Source: Tateyamaria omphalii (GTDB lineage Bacteria > Pseudomonadota > Alphaproteobacteria > Rhodobacterales > Rhodobacteraceae). Taken from it: a DNA stretch of 64,000 bases. The translations under genes and the position numbers were made by a program. Below, one piece after another: positions 1 through 7,855 of this stretch (within the stretch, counting starts at the first letter, position 1; each line of letters begins with the position of its first letter). A model generated the notes under the pieces. That model did no database searches. It saw only the letters and a program-made list of their open reading frames with translations, and was not told the origin of the DNA. The DNA is taken from NCBI RefSeq assembly GCF_019802125.1, contig NZ_JAHVHT010000001.1:1674001-1738000 (forward strand). The letters are read 5' to 3'.

Positions 1-156
1 GCCGACCCGATGAACATCGCACACTGCCCCTATGGCATCTTCGTGGCCGAACGCGAGGGCGCGGTGATGGTCGGCTATCGCGACTACCCCGAAGGAGAGA
101 TGGCCAAGGTCGAAGACCTGCTTCAAAGCATCGTCGCCGAGGCCGTCGAAAACTGA
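1..156 (+). CDS. DUF302-family protein, C-terminal fragment
   Basis: The open frame enters from the left edge and stops with TGA at 154-156, giving the last 51 residues. It reads [17 protein letters not shown], then MVGYRDYP, then an acidic helical tail. The pattern of a nucleotide-like hydrophobic strand followed by 'VGYR' resembles the C-terminus of DUF302 proteins, a small domain that often sits beside redox or haem genes. Its stop overlaps the next gene by one base (TGATG), so it is probably co-transcribed with hemA. The family call rests on a short fragment; function is unknown. Confidence 0.55.
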   Translation, partial: ADPMNIAHCPYGIFVAEREGAVMVGYRDYPEGEMAKVEDLLQSIVAEAVEN

Positions 157-1373
157 TGAATTACCAAGACTTCTTCCGGTCCGCGCTGGACCAATTGCGC
201 GATGATGGGAACTACCGCGAATTTGCCGAGCTTGAACGCCATCGCGGCGCCTTCCCCGCCGCCATCTGCCACAACGGACCGGGCGAGGTCACCATCTGGT
301 GCTCAAACGACTACCTTGGCATGGGCCAGCATCCCGACGTGCTGGCGGCCATGCACAACGCCCTCGACCGCACGGGAGCGGGCGCGGGCGGGACGCGCAA
401 CATCTCCGGCACGACCCACGACCACGTGCAGCTTGAGGCGGAACTCGCCGACCTGCATGGAAAAGAAGCCGCGCTTCTCTTCACATCCGGCTACGTGTCG
501 AACTGGGCCACACTCCGCACGCTCGGCGCCCGCATCCCCGGCCTGACGATCCTGTCCGATGCGCTCAACCACGCCTCGATGATCGAAGGCATCCGCCATT
601 CGAAGGCCGCGCGGCGGATCTGGAAACACAACGACCTCGCCGACCTCGAAGCCAAACTCGCCGCCCTGCCGCTGAACGCACCCAAACTGATCGCGTTCGA
701 ATCCGTCTACTCCATGGACGGCGACATCGCCCCGATTGCCGAGATCTGCGATCTCGCCGACCGCTACAATGCGATGACCTATCTCGACGAAGTGCACGCG
801 GTCGGCCTTTACGGCCCGCGCGGCGGTGGCATCGCGGAACGCGACGGGCTGATGGACCGGCTGACGGTGATCGAAGGGACGCTGGGCAAAGCCTTCGGCG
901 TCATGGGCGGCTACATCGCCGCAAGCGCCGAACTCTGCGACTTCATCCGCTCTTTCGCGTCCGGCTTCATCTTCACCACCGCCCTGCCCCCAGCCGTTGC
1001 TGCAGGCGCAACCGCAGCCGTCCGACACCTGAAATCCAGCACCACCGAACGCACCGCCCATCAGGCCCGCGTGGCAGAGGTGCGCGCGCGGCTCGACGCC
1101 ATCGGCCTGCCGCACATAGACAACCCAAGCCACATCATCCCGGTGATGGTGGGCGACCCGGTGAAGTGCAAATTCATCTCGGACACGCTGCTGCGCGACC
1201 ACGGCATCTACATCCAGCCGATCAACTACCCGACAGTGCCCAAAGGCACCGAACGGCTGCGCATCACACCGTCGCCCGTGCACTCGGCAGCAGACGTCGA
1301 CACCCTCGTCTCGGCACTGGAAACACTCTGGACCCAATGCCAACTCGCGCGCAGGCCCATCGCGGCCCAATAG
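156..1373 (+). CDS. hemA: 5-aminolevulinate synthase
   Basis: Condenses glycine with succinyl-CoA to give 5-aminolevulinate, the first step of tetrapyrrole synthesis by the C4 (Shemin) route typical of alphaproteobacteria; PLP-dependent and cytosolic. The 405-aa length is normal for the family. Diagnostic stretches are the N-terminal [33 protein letters not shown], the [11 protein letters not shown] segment, [10 protein letters not shown], and the PLP-lysine region [15 protein letters not shown] near residue 248. The ATG overlaps the stop of the upstream DUF302 gene by one base, indicating translational coupling. No regulatory site can be assigned because the promoter lies outside the window or upstream of the partner gene. 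Confidence 0.97.
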   Translation: MNYQDFFRSALDQLRDDGNYREFAELERHRGAFPAAICHNGPGEVTIWCSNDYLGMGQHPDVLAAMHNALDRTGAGAGGTRNISGTTHDHVQLEAELADLHGKEAALLFTSGYVSNWATLRTLGARIPGLTILSDALNHASMIEGIRHSKAARRIWKHNDLADLEAKLAALPLNAPKLIAFESVYSMDGDIAPIAEICDLADRYNAMTYLDEVHAVGLYGPRGGGIAERDGLMDRLTVIEGTLGKAFGVMGGYIAASAELCDFIRSFASGFIFTTALPPAVAAGATAAVRHLKSSTTERTAHQARVAEVRARLDAIGLPHIDNPSHIIPVMVGDPVKCKFISDTLLRDHGIYIQPINYPTVPKGTERLRITPSPVHSAADVDTLVSALETLWTQCQLARRPIAAQ

Positions 1374-1375
1374 GC

Positions 1376-1462
1376 TCAGGCAAACACAATCGCCGTCCCA
1401 ATTGCAAAGACCATCGCGGCAAAACCAACCGCCGCGATAATCCAGACGAGGCGCGTCAGCAA
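1376..1462 (-). CDS. Possible 28-aa single-pass membrane peptide
   Basis: A very small frame starts at a TTG that overlaps the DUF2892 stop codon and runs to TGA at 1376-1378. The peptide has two basic residues at its N-terminus region (LLTRLVW) followed by an uninterrupted hydrophobic stretch rich in Ile, Ala, Val and Phe, so it would be one transmembrane helix with N-in topology. The overlapping start suggests translational reinitiation after DUF2892. There is no homology that I recognise and the start is non-standard, so it may be chance coding; the near-perfect helix composition is the only argument for it. Confidence 0.3.
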   Translation of the reverse strand: MLTRLVWIIAAVGFAAMVFAIGTAIVFA

Positions 1463-1644
1463 TCCTGGCACGTCTTCAAGCCAAACACCCGGTAGATCGG
1501 GCAGAAATTGACAAAGGCGGTACCGACAAAGATCGCACCGACAAAGCCCCAGGCACCGATGGTGCCAAGCGCTGCCAGCACGATCAGAAGGGCGCCGATG
1601 ACAAAACGGGCGATACGGTCAATCTGTCCAAGGTTGCGGGTCAT
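1456..1644 (-). CDS. DUF2892 (YgaP-type) inner-membrane protein
   Basis: A 62-aa protein with two hydrophobic helices (residues about 12-28 and 30-50) and the family pattern NLGQIDRIARFVIG at the start and NFCPIYRVFGLKTC at the end. This matches the membrane domain found in YgaP and stand-alone DUF2892 proteins, which accompany rhodanese or sulfide-oxidation genes in many alphaproteobacteria. The CPIYRVFG-x3-C pair of cysteines is conserved in the family. It follows the Crp/Fnr gene by about 70 bases on the same strand, and a TGTGAC palindrome lies in that gap. A role in sulfur or redox stress is inferred from family and neighbours only. Confidence 0.85.
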   Translation of the reverse strand: MTRNLGQIDRIARFVIGALLIVLAALGTIGAWGFVGAIFVGTAFVNFCPIYRVFGLKTCQDC

Positions 1645-1702
1645 GTGAAGCTCTCCGGTTTGCGGTTACAGACTCACCGTGCCCTGCCTCGCGCTGCGCG
1701 TC

Positions 1703-1717
1703 TGTGACTCCGTCACA
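1703..1717. promoter_or_regulatory. TGTGAC-N3-GTCACA palindrome, candidate Crp/Fnr operator
   Basis: A perfect 6+6 inverted repeat with a three-base centre overlaps the last codons of the Crp/Fnr gene and sits about 60 bases upstream of the DUF2892 start. Half-sites TGTGA match what CRP-type recognition helices bind. The regulator encoded here has an R-E-x-x-S-R recognition segment, compatible with TGTGA. Direct binding is an inference. Confidence 0.4.
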
Positions 1718-2330
1718 CGCCGTCCTGCGCACCGTGCGCCTCCAGCGCGGCCGCATTCAGAACGGTGATCGTCCCACGCTCCACCGCAATCCAGCCCTGT
1801 CGCTCAAATGACTTGAGGGTCCGCGACACCACCTCGCGCGCCGTCCCCAACTCCTGCGCAATGTCCTGCTGGGTCCGCGAGACCGTGGCCGGTTGCCCAC
1901 TCAACCACCGCGCCAGCTTCAGATCGGTGCGGTGCAAGAGCAGCGCATCAATCACATCCGTCAATTCGCCCACCCGCTGGGCAAAGCCGCGAAACACCAG
2001 CTCGCGAAAACCCGCATCCCGGCCCAACAGCGCCTGAAACCGCGCCGCACTGATCGCCACGGCCGTCACCGCCCCCTCCGCATATCCATACCCGGAATAA
2101 GGTCGCCCCGACAAAAGGCAGGTCGTCGTCAGCACGCAACTGTCGCCTGCCTGCACACGATATAGAACAACAGTCCGCCCCACCGCATTCGTCTGCTCCA
2201 CCCGGACCACACCGGATTGCACGATCAGAAACGCCCGCCCCTCATCACCGGGCCGAAACAGGCACGCGCCATCCGGGGCGTCAATCGGATCGCCTTGATC
2301 TGCGTAATCCGCAAGGCTCTGCTGCGTCAC
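1713..2330 (-). CDS. Crp/Fnr-family transcriptional regulator
   Basis: A 205-aa protein with an N-terminal cyclic-nucleotide-binding-type beta barrel (residues about 15-115), a dimerisation helix and a C-terminal winged helix-turn-helix (about 150-195; TQQDIAQELGTAREVVSRTL). The barrel carries two cysteines in GDSCVLTTTCLLSG, a feature of a redox-linked subgroup rather than of classical cAMP receptors, and there is no N-terminal FNR iron-sulfur cysteine cluster. Its ATG overlaps the end of the upstream MBL gene by four bases, so it is part of that operon and may control it. The signal sensed is unknown; sulfide or redox stress is suggested by the context. Confidence 0.9.
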   Translation of the reverse strand: MTQQSLADYADQGDPIDAPDGACLFRPGDEGRAFLIVQSGVVRVEQTNAVGRTVVLYRVQAGDSCVLTTTCLLSGRPYSGYGYAEGAVTAVAISAARFQALLGRDAGFRELVFRGFAQRVGELTDVIDALLLHRTDLKLARWLSGQPATVSRTQQDIAQELGTAREVVSRTLKSFERQGWIAVERGTITVLNAAALEAHGAQDGV

Positions 2331-3271
2331 TCGAATTCCATCTGCTCATAGACCCGCCCCGCATTCCGCGTGGCCAGTTCTTCATAGGTATCGAGATGTA
2401 GATAAGGCGTCTGATCGACATAGTAAGCGTCTGCCAGATCACCGCCCGCCTCCAGATGCGCACCGACAACCTCGCGCAGATGCACCAAGTAGTCGCGGGT
2501 ATACCGCCGCACCTGCGCCATGTTGGTCGGATGGCCGTGACCGGGAATGACATAGGTCGCGTTCAACGCCTCGAAACAGCACTCCCATGTCTCGATCCAG
2601 TCGAGTACGATGGTGTCCTCGAAAATCGGCAGCATCCGCTCGTGAAAGGCCATGTCGCCGGCGATCACCATCCCCTGCTCGGGCAGCCAGACCTGCGTGT
2701 CGCCGGGACCATGAGCGGGACCAAGATGCAAAACCTCGATCCGGAAATCGCCCATCTCGATGATTTCCTTGTCCTCGAAGGTCCGCGTCGGCGGCGCGAC
2801 AAATGTCCCCTCGGCCTTGTCGCGATTGTACCGCTTCATGTTCTCAAGAATGCGGTTGCCCCGCTCCTCAATTTCGTGCGCTGCGTCCACATGGGCGAGG
2901 ATCGGCACGCCCTGCTCCGCCCAATAGGAATTGCCAAGCATCGCATGCCCCTGCCCGTTCTCATCAATGACCAGCTTCACCGGCTTATCGGTGACGACCT
3001 TGATCTCGTCATGCAGCGCCTTGGCCAGCAGATAGGCCGCCCCACCATTGATCACGACCACCCCGTCGCCCGTCACGATGAAGCTCAGGTTGTTGTTGTG
3101 CCCGCTGTTCTCGTAGGTCGGCGGCGCTGTGGCCCCGATGGCGGACCACACATGCGGGATCACCTCGACCGGCTTGGAGTAAAGAACCGAGCCCGGATAC
3201 TGATCGGCAATGTCCTCGCTGGCGAACACGGGTGCGGCGCAAAGCGCCAAAGCCATTGCAACCCGCATCAC
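2327..3271 (-). CDS. Secreted metallo-beta-lactamase-fold protein with altered metal site
   Basis: 314 aa with a short signal peptide (MMRVAMALALCAAPVFAS). The MBL fold is recognisable from the strand before motif 1, GPAHGPGDTQVWL, VIAGDMAFHE and VIPGHGHPT. The usual HxHxDH zinc motif is replaced by E-N-G-Q-G-H in VIDENGQGHAML, so only the last histidine of the motif is kept, while the later His, Asp and His ligands remain. It resembles the MBL-fold proteins associated with quinoprotein or sulfur oxidation systems but may have lost or changed its metal chemistry. It overlaps both neighbours by four bases (ATGA), forming a tight operon. Confidence 0.85.
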   Translation of the reverse strand: MMRVAMALALCAAPVFASEDIADQYPGSVLYSKPVEVIPHVWSAIGATAPPTYENSGHNNNLSFIVTGDGVVVINGGAAYLLAKALHDEIKVVTDKPVKLVIDENGQGHAMLGNSYWAEQGVPILAHVDAAHEIEERGNRILENMKRYNRDKAEGTFVAPPTRTFEDKEIIEMGDFRIEVLHLGPAHGPGDTQVWLPEQGMVIAGDMAFHERMLPIFEDTIVLDWIETWECCFEALNATYVIPGHGHPTNMAQVRRYTRDYLVHLREVVGAHLEAGGDLADAYYVDQTPYLHLDTYEELATRNAGRVYEQMEFE

Positions 3272-4173
3272 GCACCCTCCGGCACGAACACGTACCCCTC
3301 CGATGTCCGGTCAACGCGCCCCATCCCGCCCTGCGGCAAGTGAAAGCCCACGATCTGCATCCGCTCCGAGGTGATCCGATCAAACAGCATCGCCCGCGTC
3401 TTTGCGGCCATCCCCCCATCCTGATCCGATCCGCTGATCCAGTCCGGCTTGTGAAAGGCGACGTGATGGTTGCCAATCGCATCGCCCAGGATCAGGGCGG
3501 CGTCGGACCCGTTCCGCAGCTCGAAACTCATATGCCCCGGCGTGTGCCCATGCGTGGCAACCGCCGCGATCCCCGGCAGCACTTCCTGCCCGTCGTCGAA
3601 CAACTCCACGCTGTCCTCAATCACCTCCATCCGCCGCTTGGCCCCCACGGCAAAGGCAGCGCGCGCCTCGCCAATGGTGTCGACCGTCTCGGGGTTCCAC
3701 CAATAGTCCCACTCTGCCCGGCCCATCATATAGGTGGCATCGGCAAAAAGCGGTTCGTCGAAATCATCCAGCAGACCCCAGATGTGATCCGGGTGCGCGT
3801 GGGTGAACAGAACATGGGTGATGTCTTCCGGCGTCAGGCCCAGGGCGTCAAGGCTGTCTGTCACCATCCCCGCCGTGGGCATGAAATCAGGGCCGGAGCC
3901 CACGTCGAACAGCACGGTCCGTTCACCGTCGCGATACAGGGCCAGATTGCACTCAGGCGTCAGTTGCGCATCCGACAGACCGTATTTTGCAAGGATCGGC
4001 TGCAACGCATCCTGCGGCATCGGTTCAAAGATGAAACTGCCGGGCAACGTCAGGCTGCCGTCGCTGACCGTGGTCAGGGTCGCTTGACCGACCTGTGCCT
4101 GTGCTATGACGGGCGACAGGCCCAGACACCCCGCAGCCATACCGCTCCGCATCAGAAAAGACCGTCGATCCAT
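3268..4173 (-). CDS. Tat-exported MBL-fold hydrolase
   Basis: I place the start at 4173 because a strong G-rich ribosome site (GGGGGGAAG) precedes that ATG, giving a protein that begins MDRRSFLMRSGMAAG, a twin-arginine signal ending near AQA. The mature protein has an intact zinc motif HAHPDH, then TPGHMSFEL, ILGDAIGNHH and a C-terminal GFHLP histidine, as in AttM/lactonase-like MBL hydrolases. It would fold with its metals in the cytoplasm and be exported, fitting the Tat signal. It is the first gene of the MBL-MBL-Crp operon. Substrate unknown; a sulfur or lactone substrate cannot be separated from sequence. Confidence 0.88.
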   Translation of the reverse strand: MDRRSFLMRSGMAAGCLGLSPVIAQAQVGQATLTTVSDGSLTLPGSFIFEPMPQDALQPILAKYGLSDAQLTPECNLALYRDGERTVLFDVGSGPDFMPTAGMVTDSLDALGLTPEDITHVLFTHAHPDHIWGLLDDFDEPLFADATYMMGRAEWDYWWNPETVDTIGEARAAFAVGAKRRMEVIEDSVELFDDGQEVLPGIAAVATHGHTPGHMSFELRNGSDAALILGDAIGNHHVAFHKPDWISGSDQDGGMAAKTRAMLFDRITSERMQIVGFHLPQGGMGRVDRTSEGYVFVPEGA

Positions 4174-4195
4174 CTGCTTCCCCCCCCACATTCAA

Positions 4196-4211
4196 ATTCT
4201 CATATCTGAAT
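4196..4211 (-). promoter_or_regulatory. ATTC-N8-GAAT, candidate SqrR/BigR-type operator
   Basis: The inverted repeat ATTC-N8-GAAT lies 23 bases upstream of the first MBL start and is nested in a larger one (ACATTCA ... TGAATGT, 4188-4213). From memory this spacing is the motif described for the persulfide-responsive ArsR-family repressors SqrR and BigR. Together with DUF2892 and MBL genes this suggests a sulfide/persulfide-controlled operon. It is a sequence match only. Confidence 0.45.
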
Positions 4212-4377
4212 GTTTCTCAAGCAAATTCATAAATCAAGATGTTTCCCGCAACGACGCAAAAGCGCAGCGCGTGCCAAACATTTGAAAACCTGAAGTGAGG
4301 GAAGAAAGTGGTGCGCCCGTTCGAACATAGTTCAAACTCAATCAATGGATCGGACGCGTCAATCGACGTCAGGAGAT

Positions 4378-4464
4378 TGGTGCGGCCGGCGAGACTCGAA
4401 CTCGCACGAGTGTTACCTCACAGCGACCTCAACGCTGCGCGTCTACCAATTCCGCCACGGCCGC
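4378..4464 (-). tRNA. tRNA-Leu (GAG)
   Basis: On the minus strand the 7-bp acceptor stem GCGGCCG/CGGCCGC closes a class II tRNA with D-loop GGTAGACGC, anticodon stem CAGCG/CGCTG, loop TTGAGGT (anticodon GAG), a long variable arm and the T arm GTTCGAGTC. The 3' CCA is encoded. The length of 87 nt fits leucine tRNAs. Confidence 0.97.
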
Positions 4465-4530
4465 ACGCCTTGACTTGGTGAGCGGGGTTTAGCGACGAAC
4501 GCGCCCCTTGCCAAGCCGAAAACTCAAAGA

Positions 4531-4560
4531 AAAACCGGGGCCCGTAAAAGGCCCCGGTTT
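4531..4560 (-). terminator. Rho-independent terminator after the 4587-6269 gene
   Basis: An 11-bp stem (AAACCGGGGCC with GGCCCCGGTTT) with a short loop lies 27 bases downstream of the stop. On the minus strand it is followed by TTTTTCTTT. It also separates this gene from tRNA-Leu. Confidence 0.85.
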
Positions 4561-4586
4561 CATCACACAAAGCTGACCGAAACGGA

Positions 4587-6269
4587 TCAGTCCGCCGCAA
4601 TCCCGAATGTGGGCAGGGCCGCTGGTTGCACGGTCGGTTGCGCAGGTGCGAGGCCCGAATTGGACACGCCCAGTTGCAGCGACGCCGTGCGCAGCAACTC
4701 GATCCGCTCGGGCTGACCGGGGGCAAAGACCGCCTTGGCCCCGCCGTCCACGGCCTTCAGCCCTTCGGCATACCAGACACGCGCATTGTCCACGCGCGGC
4801 GCGGTGCCGAAGCCTTGCGCCAGGTGGTGCCCCATGATTTCGCCGTACACATGGTCACCCATGGCATACATCATCAGGGCCGAGCCAAGCGCCACATCCA
4901 TGTTGTCAGTGCGGTAGCCGACCCCCATGCAGATCTGCGCGGTGCCCTTGAGCTGCGCAGGCGACATGCCGGTGGTCAGGATGAAGCTGGTGACATCCTG
5001 CACGACCTCGGGCTGCGATTTCAGCGCCAGCGCCGCCACATAGGGCTGCATGGCCGGGCCGAACTGCTCGCATTGCGCCGCGATCTGGTCGGGTGTGAAG
5101 CCCTGCACCTTGGCAATCATGTCCTCGCTTTTCGCGATGGCATAGGTCCGGGCGAGGCAGAACTGTTCGTTCAGCGCCACGTTCGGATCGGTCATCTTGT
5201 CCGCCGTGGTGAAGCCGCCATTGGTGTTGGTCAGCAACGACACCGTGTTGCAGTGCGAGGCCAGCGATTGGGCCGAGCCGGTGCCGCCAAGGAAGTTGGG
5301 CAGCGCCGACGGGGCTGCCGCAGCAACCGCCGTGGTGCCCGGCGACGCTGGGATCGCTGTCGCCACAGGCAATGTGGCCGACTGGACCTCTGGCAGCGTT
5401 GGCGCAGGCTGCGCCGGTGCCGGTGTCGCCGCGGCAAAGGTCGCCTCATCCGTCTTCGTGCAATTGCCACGCTGGCAGCTGAACATCGCAGGTGTCACGT
5501 TGAACGCCTGGAAGTCGTTGCGCTCATAGCCTTCGGGGGTCGAGGCGAACACACGCACCGCACAGCTTTGCGCGTTGCACCAGAACGCGCTGCCGGTGAC
5601 GGATGTGTCGATGACATAGTCCGTCTGCCCATCGCCATTGATGTCCGCGAGCTGGATAAAGCCTGAGCGTTGCACAAGCTGCTGCGCGCTCGGGTCCGAG
5701 CTGCGCGCAATCTCGTTGACCGAAGCCGCCACTTCACGGGGCAGACCATAGGTGTTGCCGACCGTCGTTGTGGTGCTGCCACCGGCCAGCTCTGAGCGAT
5801 ACGCGATCAACAGGCCACGACTGCCCTGCCCCAGCGACGCGATCTGCTGCGACGCGGCCAGCGGGTCGGCCTGCGCGCGGTTGTAGGCCCCGGTCAGAAG
5901 ACTTAGCTCGTAGGGCGTCAGCTGGCCCGTGGCTGGATACCCGAGAAAGACCTGGTAGGCTGAAATGGCGTTGCGGGACCGCTGGCCCAACTGACCATCG
6001 ACACTGCCCGCATCGAACCCGAAATAGTTCAGCGAGGTCTGGATCTGTCGCCCTTCCTGCGTCGAGGGCAGCCGCGGCTTGTACGTCTTCTTGGTATAGC
6101 TCCGCGAGGACGTCGCCTTTTTCTTGCGATTTTGATTTGCAGCCGCACCCACAATGCCGCCAATAATGGCCCCGGCCACGAAGTCACCGGCATCGGCGGC
6201 AACACGTGAGGCAGGAACAACAGCGACGGACAAGGCAAGGACGGAAGCAACAATCGGCTTTCTGAACAT
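4587..6269 (-). CDS. Exported peptidoglycan-binding-domain protein
   Basis: The start is set at ATG 6269, since GGAG lies nine bases upstream; an in-frame TTG further out would include that ribosome site. The protein (560 aa) begins with a signal peptide, then a glycine-rich helix FVAGAIIGGIVGAAANQN, a basic linker and a PG_binding_1 domain (about residues 65-120, with IQTSLNYFGFDAGSVDGQLG). A middle beta domain carries DINGDGQTDYVID, which looks like an FG-GAP-type calcium motif. The Ala/Pro-rich linker is followed by an unassigned helical C-terminal domain. The N-terminal third is closely related to the protein at 13393-14007. A structural or regulatory periplasmic role at the wall is likely. 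Confidence 0.8.
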   Translation of the reverse strand: MFRKPIVASVLALSVAVVPASRVAADAGDFVAGAIIGGIVGAAANQNRKKKATSSRSYTKKTYKPRLPSTQEGRQIQTSLNYFGFDAGSVDGQLGQRSRNAISAYQVFLGYPATGQLTPYELSLLTGAYNRAQADPLAASQQIASLGQGSRGLLIAYRSELAGGSTTTTVGNTYGLPREVAASVNEIARSSDPSAQQLVQRSGFIQLADINGDGQTDYVIDTSVTGSAFWCNAQSCAVRVFASTPEGYERNDFQAFNVTPAMFSCQRGNCTKTDEATFAAATPAPAQPAPTLPEVQSATLPVATAIPASPGTTAVAAAAPSALPNFLGGTGSAQSLASHCNTVSLLTNTNGGFTTADKMTDPNVALNEQFCLARTYAIAKSEDMIAKVQGFTPDQIAAQCEQFGPAMQPYVAALALKSQPEVVQDVTSFILTTGMSPAQLKGTAQICMGVGYRTDNMDVALGSALMMYAMGDHVYGEIMGHHLAQGFGTAPRVDNARVWYAEGLKAVDGGAKAVFAPGQPERIELLRTASLQLGVSNSGLAPAQPTVQPAALPTFGIAAD

Positions 6270-6426
6270 GACTAAAAACTCCAAGTAATATGAAGGGAGT
6301 GTAACAGCGGACGAAGATTCGCGAAGTCATTAATTCCGGACCATTTGGAATTGGCGCATTGCCGAATTCGCGCAAACCGGGAATTGAACGAATGCGACGC
6401 GCCAAAAAGCGAAAAGGGAAATACAG

Positions 6427-7104
6427 ATGACACTGTCGGATGACACCGGGGAAGACACCTCCGCCGTGGTGCAGGTCGAAATCATTTCGGACGTCATGTG
6501 CCCATGGTGCATTGTCGGTTTTCGTCAGTTGGAACAGGCCCTTGGGATGACGGGCATGGGGGCACGCATACGCTGGCACCCGTTCGAGCTGAACCCCGAC
6601 ATGCCGCCGGAAGGTCAGAACCTGACCGAGCATATTTCAGAAAAATACGGCGCCAGCCCGGAACAATCCGCGCAGAACCGCGCGCATTTGCAGGAGTTGG
6701 GAAAGACTTTGGGGATCGACTTCGCCTTTTCCCCCGACAGCCGCATCGTCAACAGCTTCGAGGCGCACCAACTGCTGGATTTCGGACTGTCCCAAGGCCT
6801 CCAGCACCCGCTGAAGCTCGCGCTCTTCGAGGCGCATTTTGGCACAGGCCGGGACGTATCGGACCGGACCGTGCTGCTGGAGATCGCAGAACAGGTCGGC
6901 CTCGACCGGAACGCCGCCGAAGACGTTCTGTCAAACGGCACCCATCGGGACCGCGTGCGCGAGCAACAGGCCTTCTGGACCTCTCACGGCATCTCCGGCG
7001 TGCCGTCGATGATCTTCGGCGGCAAATACCTGGTCACCGGCGCGCAGGGGGCGGACAATTATGCCCAGATCCTGCGCAAGACCGCGCAAGAGGCGGCGGC
7101 CTGA
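6427..7104 (+). CDS. DsbA-family (FrnE-like) oxidoreductase
   Basis: 225 aa with a thioredoxin fold interrupted by a helical domain. The redox motif CPWC is at residues 25-28 ([12 protein letters not shown]), followed by the helical insert and the cis-proline segment [20 protein letters not shown]. There is no signal peptide, so it acts in the cytoplasm, like FrnE or 2-hydroxychromene-2-carboxylate isomerase relatives. The CxxC makes a disulfide oxidoreductase more likely than an isomerase. It lies five bases upstream of lipB and probably forms an operon with it. Substrate unknown. Confidence 0.9.
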   Translation: MTLSDDTGEDTSAVVQVEIISDVMCPWCIVGFRQLEQALGMTGMGARIRWHPFELNPDMPPEGQNLTEHISEKYGASPEQSAQNRAHLQELGKTLGIDFAFSPDSRIVNSFEAHQLLDFGLSQGLQHPLKLALFEAHFGTGRDVSDRTVLLEIAEQVGLDRNAAEDVLSNGTHRDRVREQQAFWTSHGISGVPSMIFGGKYLVTGAQGADNYAQILRKTAQEAAA

Positions 7105-7108
7105 CCCC

Positions 7109-7765
7109 ATGGTCGAATGGATCACGACCCCGGGCCTGACCGACTACCGCAAAGCGGAAGCCTGGATGGAGGAGCGCGCGACAGCCATCGCGGACGGCAA
7201 AGCGGAGGAGTGCATCTGGCTCGTCGAACACCCACCGCTCTACACCGCCGGCACCTCGGCCAGGCCCGCGGACCTGACCGATCCCGACCGTTTCCCCGTC
7301 TATGAAACGCGGCGCGGCGGGCAATACACCTATCATGGGCCGGGCCAGCGCGTGGCTTACGTGCTGCTGGATGTGGGCAAGCACGGACGCGACGTACGCG
7401 CCTTCGTCCAGCAGCTCGAAGCATGGGTGATCGCAACGCTGGAGACGTTCAACGTGAAGGGCGAAATCCGCGAGGGCCGGGTCGGCGTCTGGGTCACGCG
7501 CCCTGAAAAGCCGCTGCAGCCGGATGGCTCCGTGGCCGAAGACAAGATCGCCGCCATCGGGATCCGGCTGCGCAAATGGGTCAGCTTTCACGGGCTGAGT
7601 ATCAATGTCGAACCGGACCTGTCGCATTTCGACGGCATCGTGCCCTGCGGCATCGCCGAGCATGGAGTGACGTCGCTGGTGGACCTGGGCCTGCCGGTGA
7701 CGATAGAGGACGTGGATCTGGCGCTGCGCCAGACATTCGACACCGTGTTCGCGCAGCAGCCGTGA
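7109..7765 (+). CDS. lipB: Lipoyl(octanoyl) transferase
   Basis: Transfers octanoate from acyl carrier protein to the lipoyl domains of 2-oxoacid dehydrogenases and GcvH. The start at 7109 is chosen because the frame upstream overlaps the previous gene. Family motifs are present: [50 protein letters not shown] with the catalytic lysine, and [14 protein letters not shown] with the acyl-carrying cysteine. The 218-aa length is normal. Its stop codon is immediately followed by a dispersed repeat shared with other gene ends in this window. Confidence 0.97.
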   Translation: MVEWITTPGLTDYRKAEAWMEERATAIADGKAEECIWLVEHPPLYTAGTSARPADLTDPDRFPVYETRRGGQYTYHGPGQRVAYVLLDVGKHGRDVRAFVQQLEAWVIATLETFNVKGEIREGRVGVWVTRPEKPLQPDGSVAEDKIAAIGIRLRKWVSFHGLSINVEPDLSHFDGIVPCGIAEHGVTSLVDLGLPVTIEDVDLALRQTFDTVFAQQP

Positions 7766-7855
7766 TCCAAAGGCCGCTCTCGCGACACCATTCTTCAGGG
7801 GGCTCTGCCCCCGCCCTGCGGGCTCCCCCGAAGTATTTTCAGCCAGAAGAAGGGC
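7766..7855 (-). repeat. Dispersed 3'-end element, copy A
   Basis: This copy fills the gap between convergent lipB and the RTX/Hint gene. Read on the minus strand it starts CCCTTCTTCTGGCTGAAAATAC and continues into a GC-rich palindrome with GGGGGCTCTGCCCCC. The other end, after the lipB stop, begins TCCAAAGGCCGC. Related copies are at 13081-13135, 33792-33852 and 41453-41543, always at gene 3' ends. Confidence 0.8.

Noticed and set aside
4188-4213. FNR box near the first MBL gene
   Set aside because: TTGAT and ATCAA half-sites do not occur at the required spacing; the ATTC-N8-GAAT match is better.
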